The translations under genes were made by a program, and so were the position numbers. From positions 806,001-870,000 of the forward strand of contig NZ_VITI01000001.1 of the NCBI RefSeq assembly GCF_007827795.1: DNA of 64,000 nucleotides. The letters are read 5' to 3'. Within the stretch, counting starts at the first letter, position 1, and each line of letters starts with the position of its first letter. The stretch comes from Azospirillum brasilense. GTDB taxonomy: Bacteria; Pseudomonadota; Alphaproteobacteria; Azospirillales; Azospirillaceae. The notes under the pieces were generated by a model. The model was not told the origin of the DNA, ran no database searches, and saw nothing but the letters and a program-made list of their open reading frames with translations. This document shows, in pieces, positions 1-9,223 of the stretch.

Positions 1-343
1 AGGCGCGGGCCGCCGCGTCGTCGCCGGGCGGCAGCTTGGCAAGCTCGGCGCAGGGGGCTTGCCAGTCCGCCGCCTTGCCGCCGACCCCGTCCGGTCCGAT
101 GGAGCGGTCGGCGGCCAGCGCCTTGACCTTCGCGCAGGAGCGCTGGAAGGCCGGGACGGCCTCCGCCACGCGGTCGGCGCTCCAGCCGGGCAGCGCCGTG
201 AAGGCGACCGGGGTGAGGACCAGCTTTTCGGGCGGCGGGGGCGGCGGCGCCTTGGCCTCCTCCTCCTTCCGCTCGCAGCCAATGAGAAACGCCGCGGCAA
301 GGACTGCCGCGGCGCTGAGACGAACAACCGAATGAGAGAGCAT
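1..343 (-). CDS. mltA: Membrane-bound lytic murein transglycosylase A (MltA), N-terminal part, cut by window edge
   Basis: Only the first 114 codons are present; the gene continues past base 1. The product starts MLSHSVVRL and has a lipoprotein signal with lipobox L-I-G-C (Cys23), followed by a charged stretch and a run of prolines, so it should be anchored to the outer membrane facing the periplasm. The following segment (LPGW...AF..SC) fits the start of mature MltA, which cleaves peptidoglycan glycan strands to 1,6-anhydro products. The start codon lies 13 bases after the stop of the Tim44-like gene, so the two are probably co-transcribed. The identification rests on a short fragment plus the common alphaproteobacterial pairing of these two genes. 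Confidence 0.72.
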   Translation of the reverse strand, partial: MLSHSVVRLSAAAVLAAAFLIGCERKEEEAKAPPPPPPEKLVLTPVAFTALPGWSADRVAEAVPAFQRSCAKVKALAADRSIGPDGVGGKAADWQAPCAELAKLPPGDDAAARA

Positions 344-356
344 CAGAACCGATCGG

Positions 357-1034
357 TCATTGAGGGGTGCGGGTTTCGACGAGCGCCCAGTTCGGGTCGC
401 CGGCGCGGGTGTTGCGGGCGAAGGTCCAGACGTCCACAGCCTCGACCACGGCGTTCGGATCGCCGTCCACCACGGCACCGGCACTGTTGCGCACGACGTT
501 CATCTGCTCCGACACGAACTTCACCGTGACCAGCGCGGTGCGGCCGTCCATGCGGGCCTCCACCACGTCGGCGTCGGTGATCGTCTCGATGCGGGTCTCC
601 AGAGTCTCGCCGGCCGACTGGCGCTCGCGCACCGCACGGGCGAAGTTGTCGTAGACCTCGTCCGACAGCAGCGGGCGCAGCGTCGCGGTGTCGCCCTTGG
701 CGAAGGCTTCAACGATCATCTGGAAGGCGCCGCGGGCGCCCTGCAGGAAATACTTCTCGTCGAAGCTGGGATCGGCCGCCTTGATCTGCTCCAGCGCGGT
801 GGCCAGCGACACCGGCTCGTCCGGCGACGGGACGGCGTTCGGCACGGGCCGCTCGCGGTTCGGCATCGCGACCACGTTGTCGGACTGGTTGTTGGGGCGG
901 GCCGTGAAGGGGTTCGGCCGCTGACGCTCCTCACCGGTGCGGCGGCCGAGCACGCTGCGCAGCCGATACACGAGAAACGCCGCGATCATCGCGAAGATCA
1001 GGATCTCGACGAACACAAACCCATCTCCCATCAT
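357..1034 (-). CDS. Tim44-like domain membrane protein
   Basis: The protein of 225 residues has one N-terminal membrane segment (about residues 5-22), a polar linker rich in Pro, Arg and Asn, and a C-terminal Tim44-like domain (about 85-223, with the F-L-Q-G-A-R-G-A-F region and a D-P-N-W-x-L-V-E-T ending). Bacterial Tim44-like proteins are inner-membrane proteins of uncertain role; in Caulobacter a homologue (TimA) is known. I chose the ATG at 1034, the first of two tandem ATGs preceded by GGAAGG, because an upstream extension to 1283 would add a basic low-complexity stretch and overlap fxsA. It lies just upstream of mltA in one transcript. Confidence 0.85.
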   Translation of the reverse strand: MMGDGFVFVEILIFAMIAAFLVYRLRSVLGRRTGEERQRPNPFTARPNNQSDNVVAMPNRERPVPNAVPSPDEPVSLATALEQIKAADPSFDEKYFLQGARGAFQMIVEAFAKGDTATLRPLLSDEVYDNFARAVRERQSAGETLETRIETITDADVVEARMDGRTALVTVKFVSEQMNVVRNSAGAVVDGDPNAVVEAVDVWTFARNTRAGDPNWALVETRTPQ

Positions 1035-1273
1035 CCATCCTTCCGGGTGACTGAAGGCCGGCCCCGAAATCACCGGCCCCGCTTGATCCACTACTGGACC
1101 CTTCGGCGGGTGAGCATTAAGTGTACCGGAACGGTGCCGGGACCAAGTCCCAGCTCGCTCTCTCCGCCGAGGATTCCACCCGATGACCCGTGCCGGAGCT
1201 GTTCTTCCAACCAAAGATCGGGTGCGTACCCTGGTGTAGATAGGCCCTCGGGGTTGAAAGAGCAAGGACGGCC

Positions 1274-1891
1274 ATGAATCCACTGTTGCTGTTGTTCCTT
1301 CTGCTGCCGATCGCGGAAATCGCGACCTTCATCGAGGTCGGCGACCGGATCGGCGCCGGTCCGACGGTCGGGCTGGTGATCCTCTCAGCCATTCTCGGGT
1401 CCGTGCTGATCCGCTGGCAGGGCCTGTCCGTCCTGAAACGCGCTCAGCAGGCGGCGGAGCGCGGCGAGAGCCCGGTTGGCGCCGTTTTCGAGGGGTTCTG
1501 CGTCGTCGTCGCCGGCCTGCTGCTGATCATCCCCGGATTCCTGACGGACATCGTCGGGATTCTGCTGTTCGTGCGCCCGATCCGCAACGCCTTGGGCCGC
1601 TGGCTGTTCGACCGTATGAAAGGTGCGGCCTCCTTCCAGATGCACGGCCGCATGGGCGGCCAGACGGGTGGCCAAAGCTGGAACGCCGGCGATCAAAACA
1701 GCCCTCACGGCGGCCCGCGCAACCGCCCGCCGCCGGGCGTGATCGACGTCGAATACCAGGAGGTCGACCCCGACGGCGGCCGTCCGGGAAACGCCGGTCC
1801 GGCGGACCGCGACGGGCCGGACGATACGCCCAAGCTCGGTGACTCCCGCTGGGCGCCGCCCGGCTCGCCCTACCGCAACGACCGCGGGTGA
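1274..1891 (+). CDS. fxsA: FxsA family membrane protein
   Basis: A 205-residue protein beginning MNPLLLLFLLLPIAEIATF, a typical FxsA start, with further hydrophobic segments around residues 30-48 and 75-100 containing the conserved P-G-F-L-T-D-I-V-G stretch. The last 80 residues are a polar, glycine-, proline- and aspartate-rich tail. In E. coli FxsA (suppressor of F exclusion of phage T7) is an inner-membrane protein; its basic function is unknown. It is divergent from the Tim44-like gene and precedes secB by 100 bases. The family assignment is firm, the cellular role is not. Confidence 0.88.
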   Translation: MNPLLLLFLLLPIAEIATFIEVGDRIGAGPTVGLVILSAILGSVLIRWQGLSVLKRAQQAAERGESPVGAVFEGFCVVVAGLLLIIPGFLTDIVGILLFVRPIRNALGRWLFDRMKGAASFQMHGRMGGQTGGQSWNAGDQNSPHGGPRNRPPPGVIDVEYQEVDPDGGRPGNAGPADRDGPDDTPKLGDSRWAPPGSPYRNDRG

Positions 1892-1991
1892 AACACGCCG
1901 GTTTCACTTTGTGGAGCCAGCAATTCCGTGCTAGCCAGCGGGTCTTGAAGACCTTTCCATCGTGATGCCGCCCCGCGGCCAGGAGTTGTCC

Positions 1992-2489
1992 ATGTCCGAT
2001 CAGCAGATCAACGGTCAAGATCAGGAAGCCGCCTCGTCGCTGCCGATGCATGTGCTGGCGCAGTATGTGAAGGACCTGTCCTTCGAGAACCCCAACGCCC
2101 CGCAGAGCCTGCTGCCCGGCCAGCCGCAGCCGCAGGTCAACATCGGCGTGGACGTGCAGGTTCAGCCGATGGGCGAGGACGTCTACGAGGTCGTGCTCAA
2201 GCTGCATTGCGAGGCCAAGCAGGCCGAGGCGACCGCCTTCCTGGTCGAGGTCGCCTATGGCGGCCTGTTCCAGCTTCCGGGCCTGCCGCAGGAGCATCAC
2301 CGCCCGGTGCTGCTGATCGAGGCGCCGCGGATGCTGTTCCCCTTTGCCCGCGCCATCGTGGCCGGCTGCACCCAGGACGGCGGCTTCCCGCCGCTGATGA
2401 TCAACCCGATCGACTTCGTGGACCTGTACCGCCGCCAGACCGCCGGCCAGCAGGCCCAGGCCGAAGAGGCGCCGCAGTCGCCGTTCTGA
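1992..2489 (+). CDS. secB: Protein-export chaperone SecB
   Basis: The 165-residue product matches SecB over its full length: the V-L-A-Q-Y-V-K-D-L-S-F-E-N-P motif near residue 20, the central V-Q-V-Q-P-M beta region, and the P-R-M-L-F-P-F-A-R stretch near residue 115. SecB is a cytosolic tetramer that holds preproteins unfolded and hands them to SecA. The ATG at 1992 has AGGAG eight bases upstream and starts right before the family's acidic N-terminus; an ATG 30 bases earlier would add MMPPRGQELS without support. It converges on rho with a shared terminator between. Confidence 0.95.
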   Translation: MSDQQINGQDQEAASSLPMHVLAQYVKDLSFENPNAPQSLLPGQPQPQVNIGVDVQVQPMGEDVYEVVLKLHCEAKQAEATAFLVEVAYGGLFQLPGLPQEHHRPVLLIEAPRMLFPFARAIVAGCTQDGGFPPLMINPIDFVDLYRRQTAGQQAQAEEAPQSPF

Positions 2490-2545
2490 TGCCGCCGTTC
2501 TGATCCGGTCGTCTTTCTGGCCCGGACCACCGGTTTCGGACAAAC

Positions 2546-2585
2546 AAAAAGGCGGGAGGCTCCACCGGGGCCTCCCGCCTTTTTT
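2546..2585. terminator. Bidirectional intrinsic terminator between secB and rho
   Basis: A stem GGCGGGAGGC / GCCTCCCGCC with a 9-10 base loop is flanked by five A on the left and six T on the right, so it can act as a Rho-independent terminator in both directions for the convergent secB and rho genes. Confidence 0.9.
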
Positions 2586-2631
2586 GTGCCCTCCCCGCCC
2601 TTGGATCGGACGGGGATGAGCCAATGACCGA

Positions 2632-3888
2632 CTACTGATTCATGGACTCGAAGAATTCCGAGTTCGACTTGGTGTGCTTCAGCTTGTCGACCAGGAAGTC
2701 CACCGCGTCGGTCACACCCATCGGCATCAGGATGCGGCGCAGAATCCACATCTTGGAGATGGTGCCCTTGTCGACCAGCAACTCCTCCTTGCGGGTGCCC
2801 GACTTGGAGATGTCGATGGCCGGGAAGGTGCGCTTGTCGGAGAGCTTGCGGTCCAGCACGATCTCCGAGTTGCCGGTGCCCTTGAACTCTTCGAAGATCA
2901 CCTCGTCCATGCGGCTGCCGGTGTCGATCAGCGCGGTCGCGATGATGGTCAGCGAGCCGCCCTCCTCGATGTTGCGGGCCGCGCCGAAGAAGCGCTTAGG
3001 GCGCTGCAGCGCGTTGGCGTCCACGCCGCCGGTCAGCACCTTGCCCGAGGAGGGAACGACGGTGTTGTAGGCGCGGGCCAGACGGGTGATGGAGTCCAGC
3101 AGGATGACCACGTCGCGCTTGTGCTCGACCAGCCGCTTGGCCTTCTCGATGACCATCTCGGCGACCTGGACGTGGCGGGTCGCCGGCTCGTCGAAGGTGG
3201 AGCTGATGACCTCGCCCTGCACGGAGCGGGCCATGTCGGTCACCTCTTCCGGACGCTCGTCGATCAGCAGGACGATCAGATAAGCTTCCGGGTGGTTGGT
3301 GGCGATGGAGTGGGCGATGTTCTGCAGCATCACCGTCTTGCCGGTGCGCGGCGGGGCGACGATCAGCCCGCGCTGGCCCTTGCCCAGCGGCGCCACGAGG
3401 TCGATGATGCGACCCGTGTAGTTCTTCTTGGTCGGGTCGTCGACTTCCATGCGCAGCCGCTCTTCCGGGTAGAGCGGGGTCAGGTTGTCGAAGTTGATGC
3501 GGTGGCGGACCTTGTCCGGCGCATCGAAATTGATCGTGTTGACCTTGAGAAGGGCAAAATAGCGCTCGCCGTCCTTGGGCGCGCGGATCTGGCCTTCCAC
3601 CGTGTCGCCGGTGCGCAGGCTGAAGCGGCGCACCTGGCTGGGGCTGACATAGATGTCGTCGGGGCCGGGAAGATAGTTGGCCTCCGGCGAGCGCAGGAAC
3701 CCGAAACCGTCCTGAAGAACCTCGAGCACGCCGTCGCCATAGATCGGAACATCGTTTTCCGCCAGCTGCTTGAGGATGGCGAACATCATGTCCTGCTTGC
3801 GCAGCGTGCTGGCGTTCTCGATCTGCAGTTCCTCGGCGAACGCCAGCAGTTCGGCGGGGCTCTTGCACTTCAGCTCTTGGAGATGCAT
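2632..3888 (-). CDS. rho: Transcription termination factor Rho
   Basis: A 418-residue protein of normal Rho length. It shows the N-terminal helical domain, the RNA-binding cold-shock fold with G-F-G-F-L-R (about 61-66), Walker [10 protein letters not shown] (178-186), Walker [10 protein letters not shown] (261-269) and the Q/R-loop region [15 protein letters not shown] near 293. Rho is the hexameric RNA helicase that ends transcription at factor-dependent sites. The gene is monocistronic, with a 379-base spacer to the divergent ATPase gene. Confidence 0.97.
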   Translation of the reverse strand: MHLQELKCKSPAELLAFAEELQIENASTLRKQDMMFAILKQLAENDVPIYGDGVLEVLQDGFGFLRSPEANYLPGPDDIYVSPSQVRRFSLRTGDTVEGQIRAPKDGERYFALLKVNTINFDAPDKVRHRINFDNLTPLYPEERLRMEVDDPTKKNYTGRIIDLVAPLGKGQRGLIVAPPRTGKTVMLQNIAHSIATNHPEAYLIVLLIDERPEEVTDMARSVQGEVISSTFDEPATRHVQVAEMVIEKAKRLVEHKRDVVILLDSITRLARAYNTVVPSSGKVLTGGVDANALQRPKRFFGAARNIEEGGSLTIIATALIDTGSRMDEVIFEEFKGTGNSEIVLDRKLSDKRTFPAIDISKSGTRKEELLVDKGTISKMWILRRILMPMGVTDAVDFLVDKLKHTKSNSEFFESMNQ

Positions 3889-4267
3889 GGGGGTGCCTTA
3901 AGGGAATCGGTCATGCGAGGGGGAGTGCCAGAGGTCCCGGGCCGGCGCAGGGTGCGTCGGTTGAGCGTCGGACGGCGCTGAAGGCTGGGAATGCCTGTCG
4001 GACGTCGCGCCCAGATCGTTGGGGAGGGACGGAACGGCGGATGTGGGATGGGTGCCCGCGAGGCTTGCCGCCCCGTGGTGGGAAAGATGGTTAGCGGAAC
4101 GCCGTCTGCAAGTCAAATGAAAGCGAATTCTTGGAAGCAGGGTGGAATCTTGCACGTCTTCGTCCGGGTCACGATGCCGCATCCCCTGTTATCCAGGCCA
4201 CCGGGGCACGACCTGGACGTTCAAGACAGAAGCGGTTTGGCAGGACAGAAACGGTTTGGTTGAAATC
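3889..4267. other. Divergent spacer between rho and the P-type ATPase gene
   Basis: 379 bases that must hold the promoters of both divergent genes. I see no convincing gene, strong hairpin with a T-run, or recognisable operator. An in-frame ATG at 4142 would lengthen the ATPase, but the added residues look non-coding. Confidence 0.5.
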
Positions 4268-7027
4268 ATGACCCCACATGACCGTTCCGAACCCGGAAAC
4301 ATCGTTGCTCCCGAAGTCTCCACCGACCCCCTGCCCTGGCACGCCCAGCCCCCGGACCAGGCCTTGGCCGCGCTGGACAGCCCCGACGACGGGCTTACCT
4401 CCGAGGAGGCGGCGGACCGTCGGCACCGGTACGGTCCCAACCGGCTGACCCCGCCGCCCCGGCGGTCGGCGCTGATTCGCTTCCTGGCCCAGTTCGACAA
4501 TCTGCTGATCTATGTGCTGATCGGCGCCGGAATCGTCACTGTCCTGCTGGGCGAATTCGTCGACGCCGCGGTGATCGCCGGCGTCGTGCTGATCAACGCG
4601 GCCATCGGCTATGTCCAGGAAGGCAAGGCGGAGCAGGCGCTGGACGCCATCCGCAACATGCTGTCGCCGCAGGCGGTGGTTCTGCGCGACGGCCATCAGG
4701 TGACCGTCCCGGCGGAGGATCTGGTGCCCGGCGACCGTGTCCTTCTGGCCTCGGGCGACAAGGTGCCGGCGGATCTGCGGCTGGTCCGGGTCAAGGGGCT
4801 GCGCGTGCAGGAGGCGGCGCTGACCGGGGAATCCCTGCCGGTCGCCAAGAGCGCCGACGCGGTGGCCGCGGACGCTCCCCTGGCGGAGCGCGGCGGCATG
4901 GCCTATTCCGGCACGCTGGTGGCCCAGGGACAGGCCACGGGCGTCGTGGTGGCCACGGGGGATGCGACGGAGCTGGGCCGCATCGGCACGCTCCTGGCGG
5001 GCGTGGAGGAGCTGACCACGCCGCTGCTCGCCCAGATGGCCGTCTTCGGGCGCTGGCTGACCGTCGGCATCCTGGCGCTGACCGCGCTGACCTTCCTCTA
5101 CGGCTCGCTGGTCCAGGGGGAGCCCTGGCCGGACATGGTCATGGCCGCGGTCGGTCTGGCGGTGGCGGCGATTCCGGAAGGGCTGCCGGCGGTGATGACG
5201 ATCACTCTGGCGATCGGCGTCACCCGCATGGCCCGGCGCAACGCCATCATCCGCCGCCTGCCGGCGGTGGAGACGCTGGGCTCGGTCGGGATCATCTGCT
5301 CCGACAAGACCGGCACGCTGACCCGCAACGAGCTGGTCGTTCAGACCGTGGTGACTGCCGCAGGCGACTGCGCGGTGACCGGCACCGGTTACCGACCCGA
5401 GGGCGAGTTCCGGCGCGACGGCGTGGCCCTGGACCCCGCCGCCGATCCCGTGCTGACCGAGCTGGCCCGCGCCGCCCTGCTGTGCAACGACGCCGAGCTT
5501 CAGCGTGGCGAGGATGGCGGGGACGGCAGCGGCGGCTGGACGGTGGCCGGCGACCCGACCGACGGCGCCCTGCTGGCGCTGGGCATGAAGGCCGGGCTGG
5601 ACGCGCGGGAGGAAGCCGTCCGTTGCCCGCGTACGGACGTCATCCCCTTCGAATCCGAACACAAGTACATGGCCACCCTGCACCATGACCATGAGGGGCA
5701 CGGTCTGCTGTACGTCAAGGGCGCGCCGGAGCGCGTGCTGTCCATGTGCGCGCACGTACGGGCCGCGGACGGCGGCAGCGGGCCTCTGGACGCCGGCCAC
5801 TGGCTGGGACGGGTGGAGGACCTGGCGGCGCGCGGCCAGCGCGTCCTGGCGCTCGCCGGCCGCCCCGCCCTGCCCGGCCAGACTGTGCTGGACATGGACG
5901 ACGTGCGGGAGGGGTTGACCCTGCTCGGCCTGTGCGGCTTCATCGACCCCGCGCGCGAAGAGGCGGTGGCGGCGGTGGCCGAGTGCCAGGCGGCCGGAAT
6001 CCGCGTCAAGATGATCACCGGCGACCATGCCGGCACCGCCCAGGCCATCGGGCGGCAATTCAACCTGTCCGGCGACGCCGTCTCGGGAAGCGAGCTGGAC
6101 CGGCTGGACGACGCGGCGCTGGTCGCCGTGGCGCGTGACGCCGACGTCTTCGCCCGCACCACGCCGGAGCATAAGCTGCGCCTCGTCCGCGCGCTCCAGA
6201 CGGCCGGACACACGGTCGCCATGACCGGCGACGGGGTGAACGACGCCCCCGCCCTGAAGCGCGCCGACGTCGGCGTCGCCATGGGCTGCAAGGGCACGGA
6301 GGCCGCGAAGGAGGCCGCCAGCATGGTGCTGGCCGACGACAACTTCGCGTCCATCGCCCACGCCGTGGAGGAAGGGCGGACCGTCTACGACAACCTGCGC
6401 AAGACGATCCTGTTCATGCTGCCGACCAACGGCGCCCAGGCTCTGGTGATCCTTGTCGCGGTGCTGGCCGGCTACACGCTGCCGATCACCCCGGTCCAGA
6501 TTCTGTGGGTCAACATGGTGACGGCGGTGACGCTGGGCCTGGCGCTGGCCTTCGAGCCGCCGGAGGCCGCGGTGATGAAGCGCCCGCCCCGCCCGCAGGA
6601 CGAGCCGATCCTGCCCGGCTTCCTGATCGGGCGCATGGTGCTGGTGATGGCGCTCCTGGTCGCCACCAGCTTCGGATTCTTCCTGCTGCACGAGGGGAAC
6701 GGCGACCCGACGCCGGTCGCCCGCACCATGGCCGTCAACGCGCTGGTGATGGGGGAAATCTTCTTCCTGCTGAACGCCCGTGCGGTCACCGCCTCGGTGC
6801 TGAATCGGCGGGGCCTGTTCGGCAGCCGCCCGGTGTGGATCTCCATCGGCCTGATGCTGGTCTTCCAGCTCGCCTTCACCTATGCCCCGCCCCTGCAGAG
6901 CCTGTTCGGCACGGCGGCTGTGGACTGGACGCAGTGGGTGGCCATGACGGCGGCCGGTCTGGTGATCTTCCTGGCGGTGGAGGCGGAGAAGGCGATCACC
7001 CGCCGGGTGATGGAGCGGCGGGGCTGA
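4268..7027 (+). CDS. P2A-like cation-transporting P-type ATPase
   Basis: 919 residues with all P-type ATPase landmarks: N-terminal cation-ATPase domain, T-G-E-S in the actuator domain, P-E-G-L-P in TM4, the phosphorylation motif D-K-T-G-T-L-T, K-G-A-P-E in the nucleotide domain, T-G-D-H and the hinge G-D-G-V-N-D-A-P, then C-terminal membrane helices. P-E-G-L and overall layout are those of Ca2+-type (P2A) pumps, but the TM6 segment reads W-V-N-M-V-T-A where Ca2+ pumps have V-T-D, so a key calcium ligand is missing and the transported ion is unclear. The ATG at 4268 has a weak ribosome site; it was chosen because the upstream in-frame residues do not resemble the family. Confidence 0.9.
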   Translation: MTPHDRSEPGNIVAPEVSTDPLPWHAQPPDQALAALDSPDDGLTSEEAADRRHRYGPNRLTPPPRRSALIRFLAQFDNLLIYVLIGAGIVTVLLGEFVDAAVIAGVVLINAAIGYVQEGKAEQALDAIRNMLSPQAVVLRDGHQVTVPAEDLVPGDRVLLASGDKVPADLRLVRVKGLRVQEAALTGESLPVAKSADAVAADAPLAERGGMAYSGTLVAQGQATGVVVATGDATELGRIGTLLAGVEELTTPLLAQMAVFGRWLTVGILALTALTFLYGSLVQGEPWPDMVMAAVGLAVAAIPEGLPAVMTITLAIGVTRMARRNAIIRRLPAVETLGSVGIICSDKTGTLTRNELVVQTVVTAAGDCAVTGTGYRPEGEFRRDGVALDPAADPVLTELARAALLCNDAELQRGEDGGDGSGGWTVAGDPTDGALLALGMKAGLDAREEAVRCPRTDVIPFESEHKYMATLHHDHEGHGLLYVKGAPERVLSMCAHVRAADGGSGPLDAGHWLGRVEDLAARGQRVLALAGRPALPGQTVLDMDDVREGLTLLGLCGFIDPAREEAVAAVAECQAAGIRVKMITGDHAGTAQAIGRQFNLSGDAVSGSELDRLDDAALVAVARDADVFARTTPEHKLRLVRALQTAGHTVAMTGDGVNDAPALKRADVGVAMGCKGTEAAKEAASMVLADDNFASIAHAVEEGRTVYDNLRKTILFMLPTNGAQALVILVAVLAGYTLPITPVQILWVNMVTAVTLGLALAFEPPEAAVMKRPPRPQDEPILPGFLIGRMVLVMALLVATSFGFFLLHEGNGDPTPVARTMAVNALVMGEIFFLLNARAVTASVLNRRGLFGSRPVWISIGLMLVFQLAFTYAPPLQSLFGTAAVDWTQWVAMTAAGLVIFLAVEAEKAITRRVMERRG

Positions 7028-7033
7028 CCGCCT

Positions 7034-7198
7034 CTACGAGTCCGGGTCACCGATGTCGTAGCAATGGTCAGCGACCCAGCCGCGGAACGCCTCTTCGCTC
7101 AGCATGCCGGCGGCGAGCGCCAGAATGGTGTCTGCCGCATCCTGCCAACCTTGGTCAGTTTGGTGGTGTGCATGGCGACCTCCGCGCTGGATCCGCAC
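7034..7198 (-). pseudogene. Possible decayed or frameshifted small gene
   Basis: On the minus strand an ATG at 7173, preceded by a good GGAGG site, opens MHTTKLTK but that frame stops after 30 codons. A second frame, open from a GTG at 7198 to a TAG at 7036-7034, carries a convincing helical ending (G-W-Q-D-A-A-D-T-I-L-A-L-A-A-G-M-L-S-E-E-A-F). A one-base shift would join start and ending into a protein of about 46 residues. I do not recognise a family. It could equally be chance coding potential in GC-rich DNA. Confidence 0.3.
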
Positions 7199-7203
7199 AG
7201 CAT

Positions 7204-7223
7204 GTAATTACGCTCGTTATTAC
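7204..7223. promoter_or_regulatory. Interrupted palindrome, operator-like
   Basis: GTAAT-T-ACG-CT-CGT-T-ATTAC: eight matched base pairs per arm around a short centre, in an AT-richer patch about 30 bases upstream of the possible small minus-strand ATG at 7173. It looks like a dimeric regulator site; no regulator is identified. Confidence 0.3.
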
Positions 7224-7228
7224 GTCAG

Positions 7229-7260
7229 GGGCGATGGTCGGCCCGTACCAACCATCGCCC
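7229..7260. terminator. Hairpin downstream of hemJ
   Basis: A 10-base-pair stem GGGCGATGGT / ACCATCGCCC with a 12-base loop begins 12 bases after the hemJ stop on the minus strand. There is no clear T-run, so it may stabilise the hemJ mRNA end or act with Rho rather than be an intrinsic terminator. Confidence 0.45.
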
Positions 7261-7272
7261 AGCCCTATTCCA

Positions 7273-7701
7273 TCAGAACGGCTTCACGATCACAAAGATG
7301 ACGATGCCGATCATCAGCAGGGTCGGCGCTTCGTTCCACATGCGGAAGAAGCGTTGCGGGTGGGTGTTGCGGTCCGCCTCGAAGTCCTTGCGCCAGCGCG
7401 CCATCATCATGTGCGTGACGGTCAGCGCCAGGACGAACAGCAGCTTGGCGTGCAGCCAGCCCTGCTTCATCCAGGCCGGTTCCATCACGATCATCGCGAT
7501 TCCGAACAGATAGGCCGCGCCCATCGCCGGATTCATGATGGCGCGCAGCAGGCGGCGCTCCATCACCTTGAACCGCTCTGAGGATTCGGAGCCCGGCGCC
7601 GTCTCGCAATGATAGACGAACAGCCGCGGCAGATAGAGAAGCCCGGCCATCCAGGCGATGATGCTGATGACGTGCAGAGCCTTGACCCAGAGGTAAAGCA
7701 C
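7273..7701 (-). CDS. hemJ: Protoporphyrinogen IX oxidase HemJ
   Basis: 142 residues with four predicted membrane helices and the HemJ/UPF0093 signature: K-A-L-H-V-I-S near residue 7 (conserved His10), the W-M-A-G-L-L-Y-L-P-R-L-F-V-Y-H segment, and F-R-x-W-N-E-x-P near the end. HemJ oxidises protoporphyrinogen IX to protoporphyrin IX in the inner membrane and replaces HemG/HemY in most alphaproteobacteria. The start is a GTG at 7701, preceded by AAGGGG. It lies 49 bases after hemE, a late haem-pathway pair. Confidence 0.92.
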   Translation of the reverse strand: MLYLWVKALHVISIIAWMAGLLYLPRLFVYHCETAPGSESSERFKVMERRLLRAIMNPAMGAAYLFGIAMIVMEPAWMKQGWLHAKLLFVLALTVTHMMMARWRKDFEADRNTHPQRFFRMWNEAPTLLMIGIVIFVIVKPF

Positions 7702-7750
7702 TGGAATCCCCTTCCCTTCCCGTTGCGCGCTTTTTTAACCCACCGGCGCC

Positions 7751-8809
7751 TCAGCCCCGGTTCGGCCAGTCCTTGATCAGACGGGCCAGCTCGGCCACGT
7801 GTTCCGGCGGGGTGGTCTGGATCACGCCGTGGCCCAGGTTGAAGACGAAGGGCCTGCCGGCGAGCGTCTCCAGAATCTCCGACGCGGCGGTCCGCAGCGC
7901 CTCGCCACCGGCGGCGAGCATGATCGGGTCGAGGTTGCCCTGCACCGGCAATCTGGATTGCAGATTCCCGGCCGCCCAAGCCACCGGGACGGTGGTGTCG
8001 AGCCCGACCGCATCCACCCCACTGCCCGTCACGTACTCCTCATAGGAGAGGCCCGCACCACGCGGGAAACCGATGACCGGAATCGCGGGGTGGCGCGCCT
8101 TGATCAGATCCACGATGCGGCGCGTCGGCTCGATCACCCAGCGGCGGAATTCGCCCGCCGGCAGGACGCCCGCCCAGCTGTCGAAGAGCTGCACCACCTC
8201 GGCTCCGGCTTCGATCTGGGTGCACAGGTAATCGGCGGTCACCTCGACCAGCAAATCCATCAGCGCACCGAACCCGGCGGGGTCGCCGTAGGCCCAGCGC
8301 TTGACATGCGCGTACTCCTTGGACCCCGCCCCTTCCACCATGTAGCAGGCGATGGTCCAGGGCGCCCCGGCAAAGCCGATCAGCGTGGTGTGCGCCGGAA
8401 TCGCGCTGGAGAGGCGGCGGACGGTCTCGTAGACCGGCTCCAGCCGCTCGTGGAAGCGGTCGCGCGACAGGCCCTTGAGGTCTTCCACGCTTCTCACAGG
8501 GTCCAGCTTCGGCCCCTCGCCTTCCAGGAAGGTCAGCGGCTGGCCCAGGGCGTGCGGCACCACCAGGATGTCGGAGAACAGAATCGCCGCGTCCATGTCG
8601 TAGCGGCGCAGCGGCTGCAGGGTCACCTCGACCGCGTGGTCGGGGTTGTAGCACATGTCCAGGAAGCTGCCGGCCTTGGCGCGCAGTTCCCGATATTCCG
8701 GCAGGTAACGGCCGGCCTGGCGCATCAGCCAGAAAGGCGGACGCTGACGCACCTCGCCGGCAAGGGCTGCGAGCATCGGCTTGGCAATTTCGGACACGGC
8801 CTCGGACAC
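7751..8809 (-). CDS. hemE: Uroporphyrinogen decarboxylase HemE
   Basis: Converts uroporphyrinogen III to coproporphyrinogen III. The 352-residue product carries the two family signatures: P-x-W-L-M-R-Q-A-G-R-Y-L-P-E-Y near the N-terminus and G-F-A-G-A-P-W-T in the middle, with D-I-L-V-V-P-x-A-L-G between. I set the start at the GTG at 8809 (AGGGGA about ten bases upstream), which gives the family's normal length; a GTG at 8854 would add 15 residues but has its GAGG directly abutting the codon. Its 5' end borders the replication origin, as in Caulobacter and Rickettsia. Confidence 0.95.
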   Translation of the reverse strand: MSEAVSEIAKPMLAALAGEVRQRPPFWLMRQAGRYLPEYRELRAKAGSFLDMCYNPDHAVEVTLQPLRRYDMDAAILFSDILVVPHALGQPLTFLEGEGPKLDPVRSVEDLKGLSRDRFHERLEPVYETVRRLSSAIPAHTTLIGFAGAPWTIACYMVEGAGSKEYAHVKRWAYGDPAGFGALMDLLVEVTADYLCTQIEAGAEVVQLFDSWAGVLPAGEFRRWVIEPTRRIVDLIKARHPAIPVIGFPRGAGLSYEEYVTGSGVDAVGLDTTVPVAWAAGNLQSRLPVQGNLDPIMLAAGGEALRTAASEILETLAGRPFVFNLGHGVIQTTPPEHVAELARLIKDWPNRG

Positions 8810-9223
8810 GGCGAATCGTTCCCCTGTAGGTGAATCGGGACTGCGGGTTATCACCCTCTACTCAGTATTCTTTTTAAGGAGAGAAAGGAAGAAGGGGTAG
8901 TGGAAGCCTGTGGAAAACGGGAATCCCCGCTTTGCGCGGAATCGTCCACAGGCGGGGCGGCGCGCTGTGGACGAAAACCGGATTCTGTGGACGACTCCGG
9001 ACGCTTTCGCCGGAAATGGCGGAAATGCTATACCGCGAAGCCTGGGAATCCCGTGGATAACATGGTCCGCGCGAGTCATTGTACCCATGTTCCGGACAGG
9101 GCACGCGGATTGTCCCGAAGGGGGCGCCAGCGGGGGCGACGAGTCCCGCCCGGAGGGACAGAATCCAGGAGATCCCCGTTGTCCACAGATTCGGACGGGT
9201 TCTCCACAACACGTTGGGGACGG
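8810..9223. other. oriC: Chromosomal replication origin (oriC)
   Basis: The gap between hemE and ppsR (the RP001-type gene), the same interval that contains the mapped Caulobacter origin. Seven sites match the DnaA box TTATCCACA or its complement with one or two mismatches: 8909-8917, 8942-8950, 8966-8974, 8986-8994, 9052-9060, 9179-9187, 9200-9208. An AT-rich stretch near 8849-8890 could be the unwinding element. Nine GANTC sites (8921, 8939, 8981, 8993, 9046, 9073, 9141, 9161, 9188) suggest CcrM-type methylation control. ParS sites and parAB lie within 14 kb, consistent with an origin domain. Confidence 0.87.

Noticed and set aside
4169-6691. Long open frame on the minus strand opposite the P-type ATPase (840 codons)
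   Set aside because: Arg/Gly/Gln/His-rich translation without domains; it mirrors a clear gene on the other strand, a common artefact in GC-rich DNA.
8900-9223. In-frame N-terminal extension of ppsR into the origin
   Set aside because: The extra 108 residues have no family match and would be encoded by DnaA boxes.
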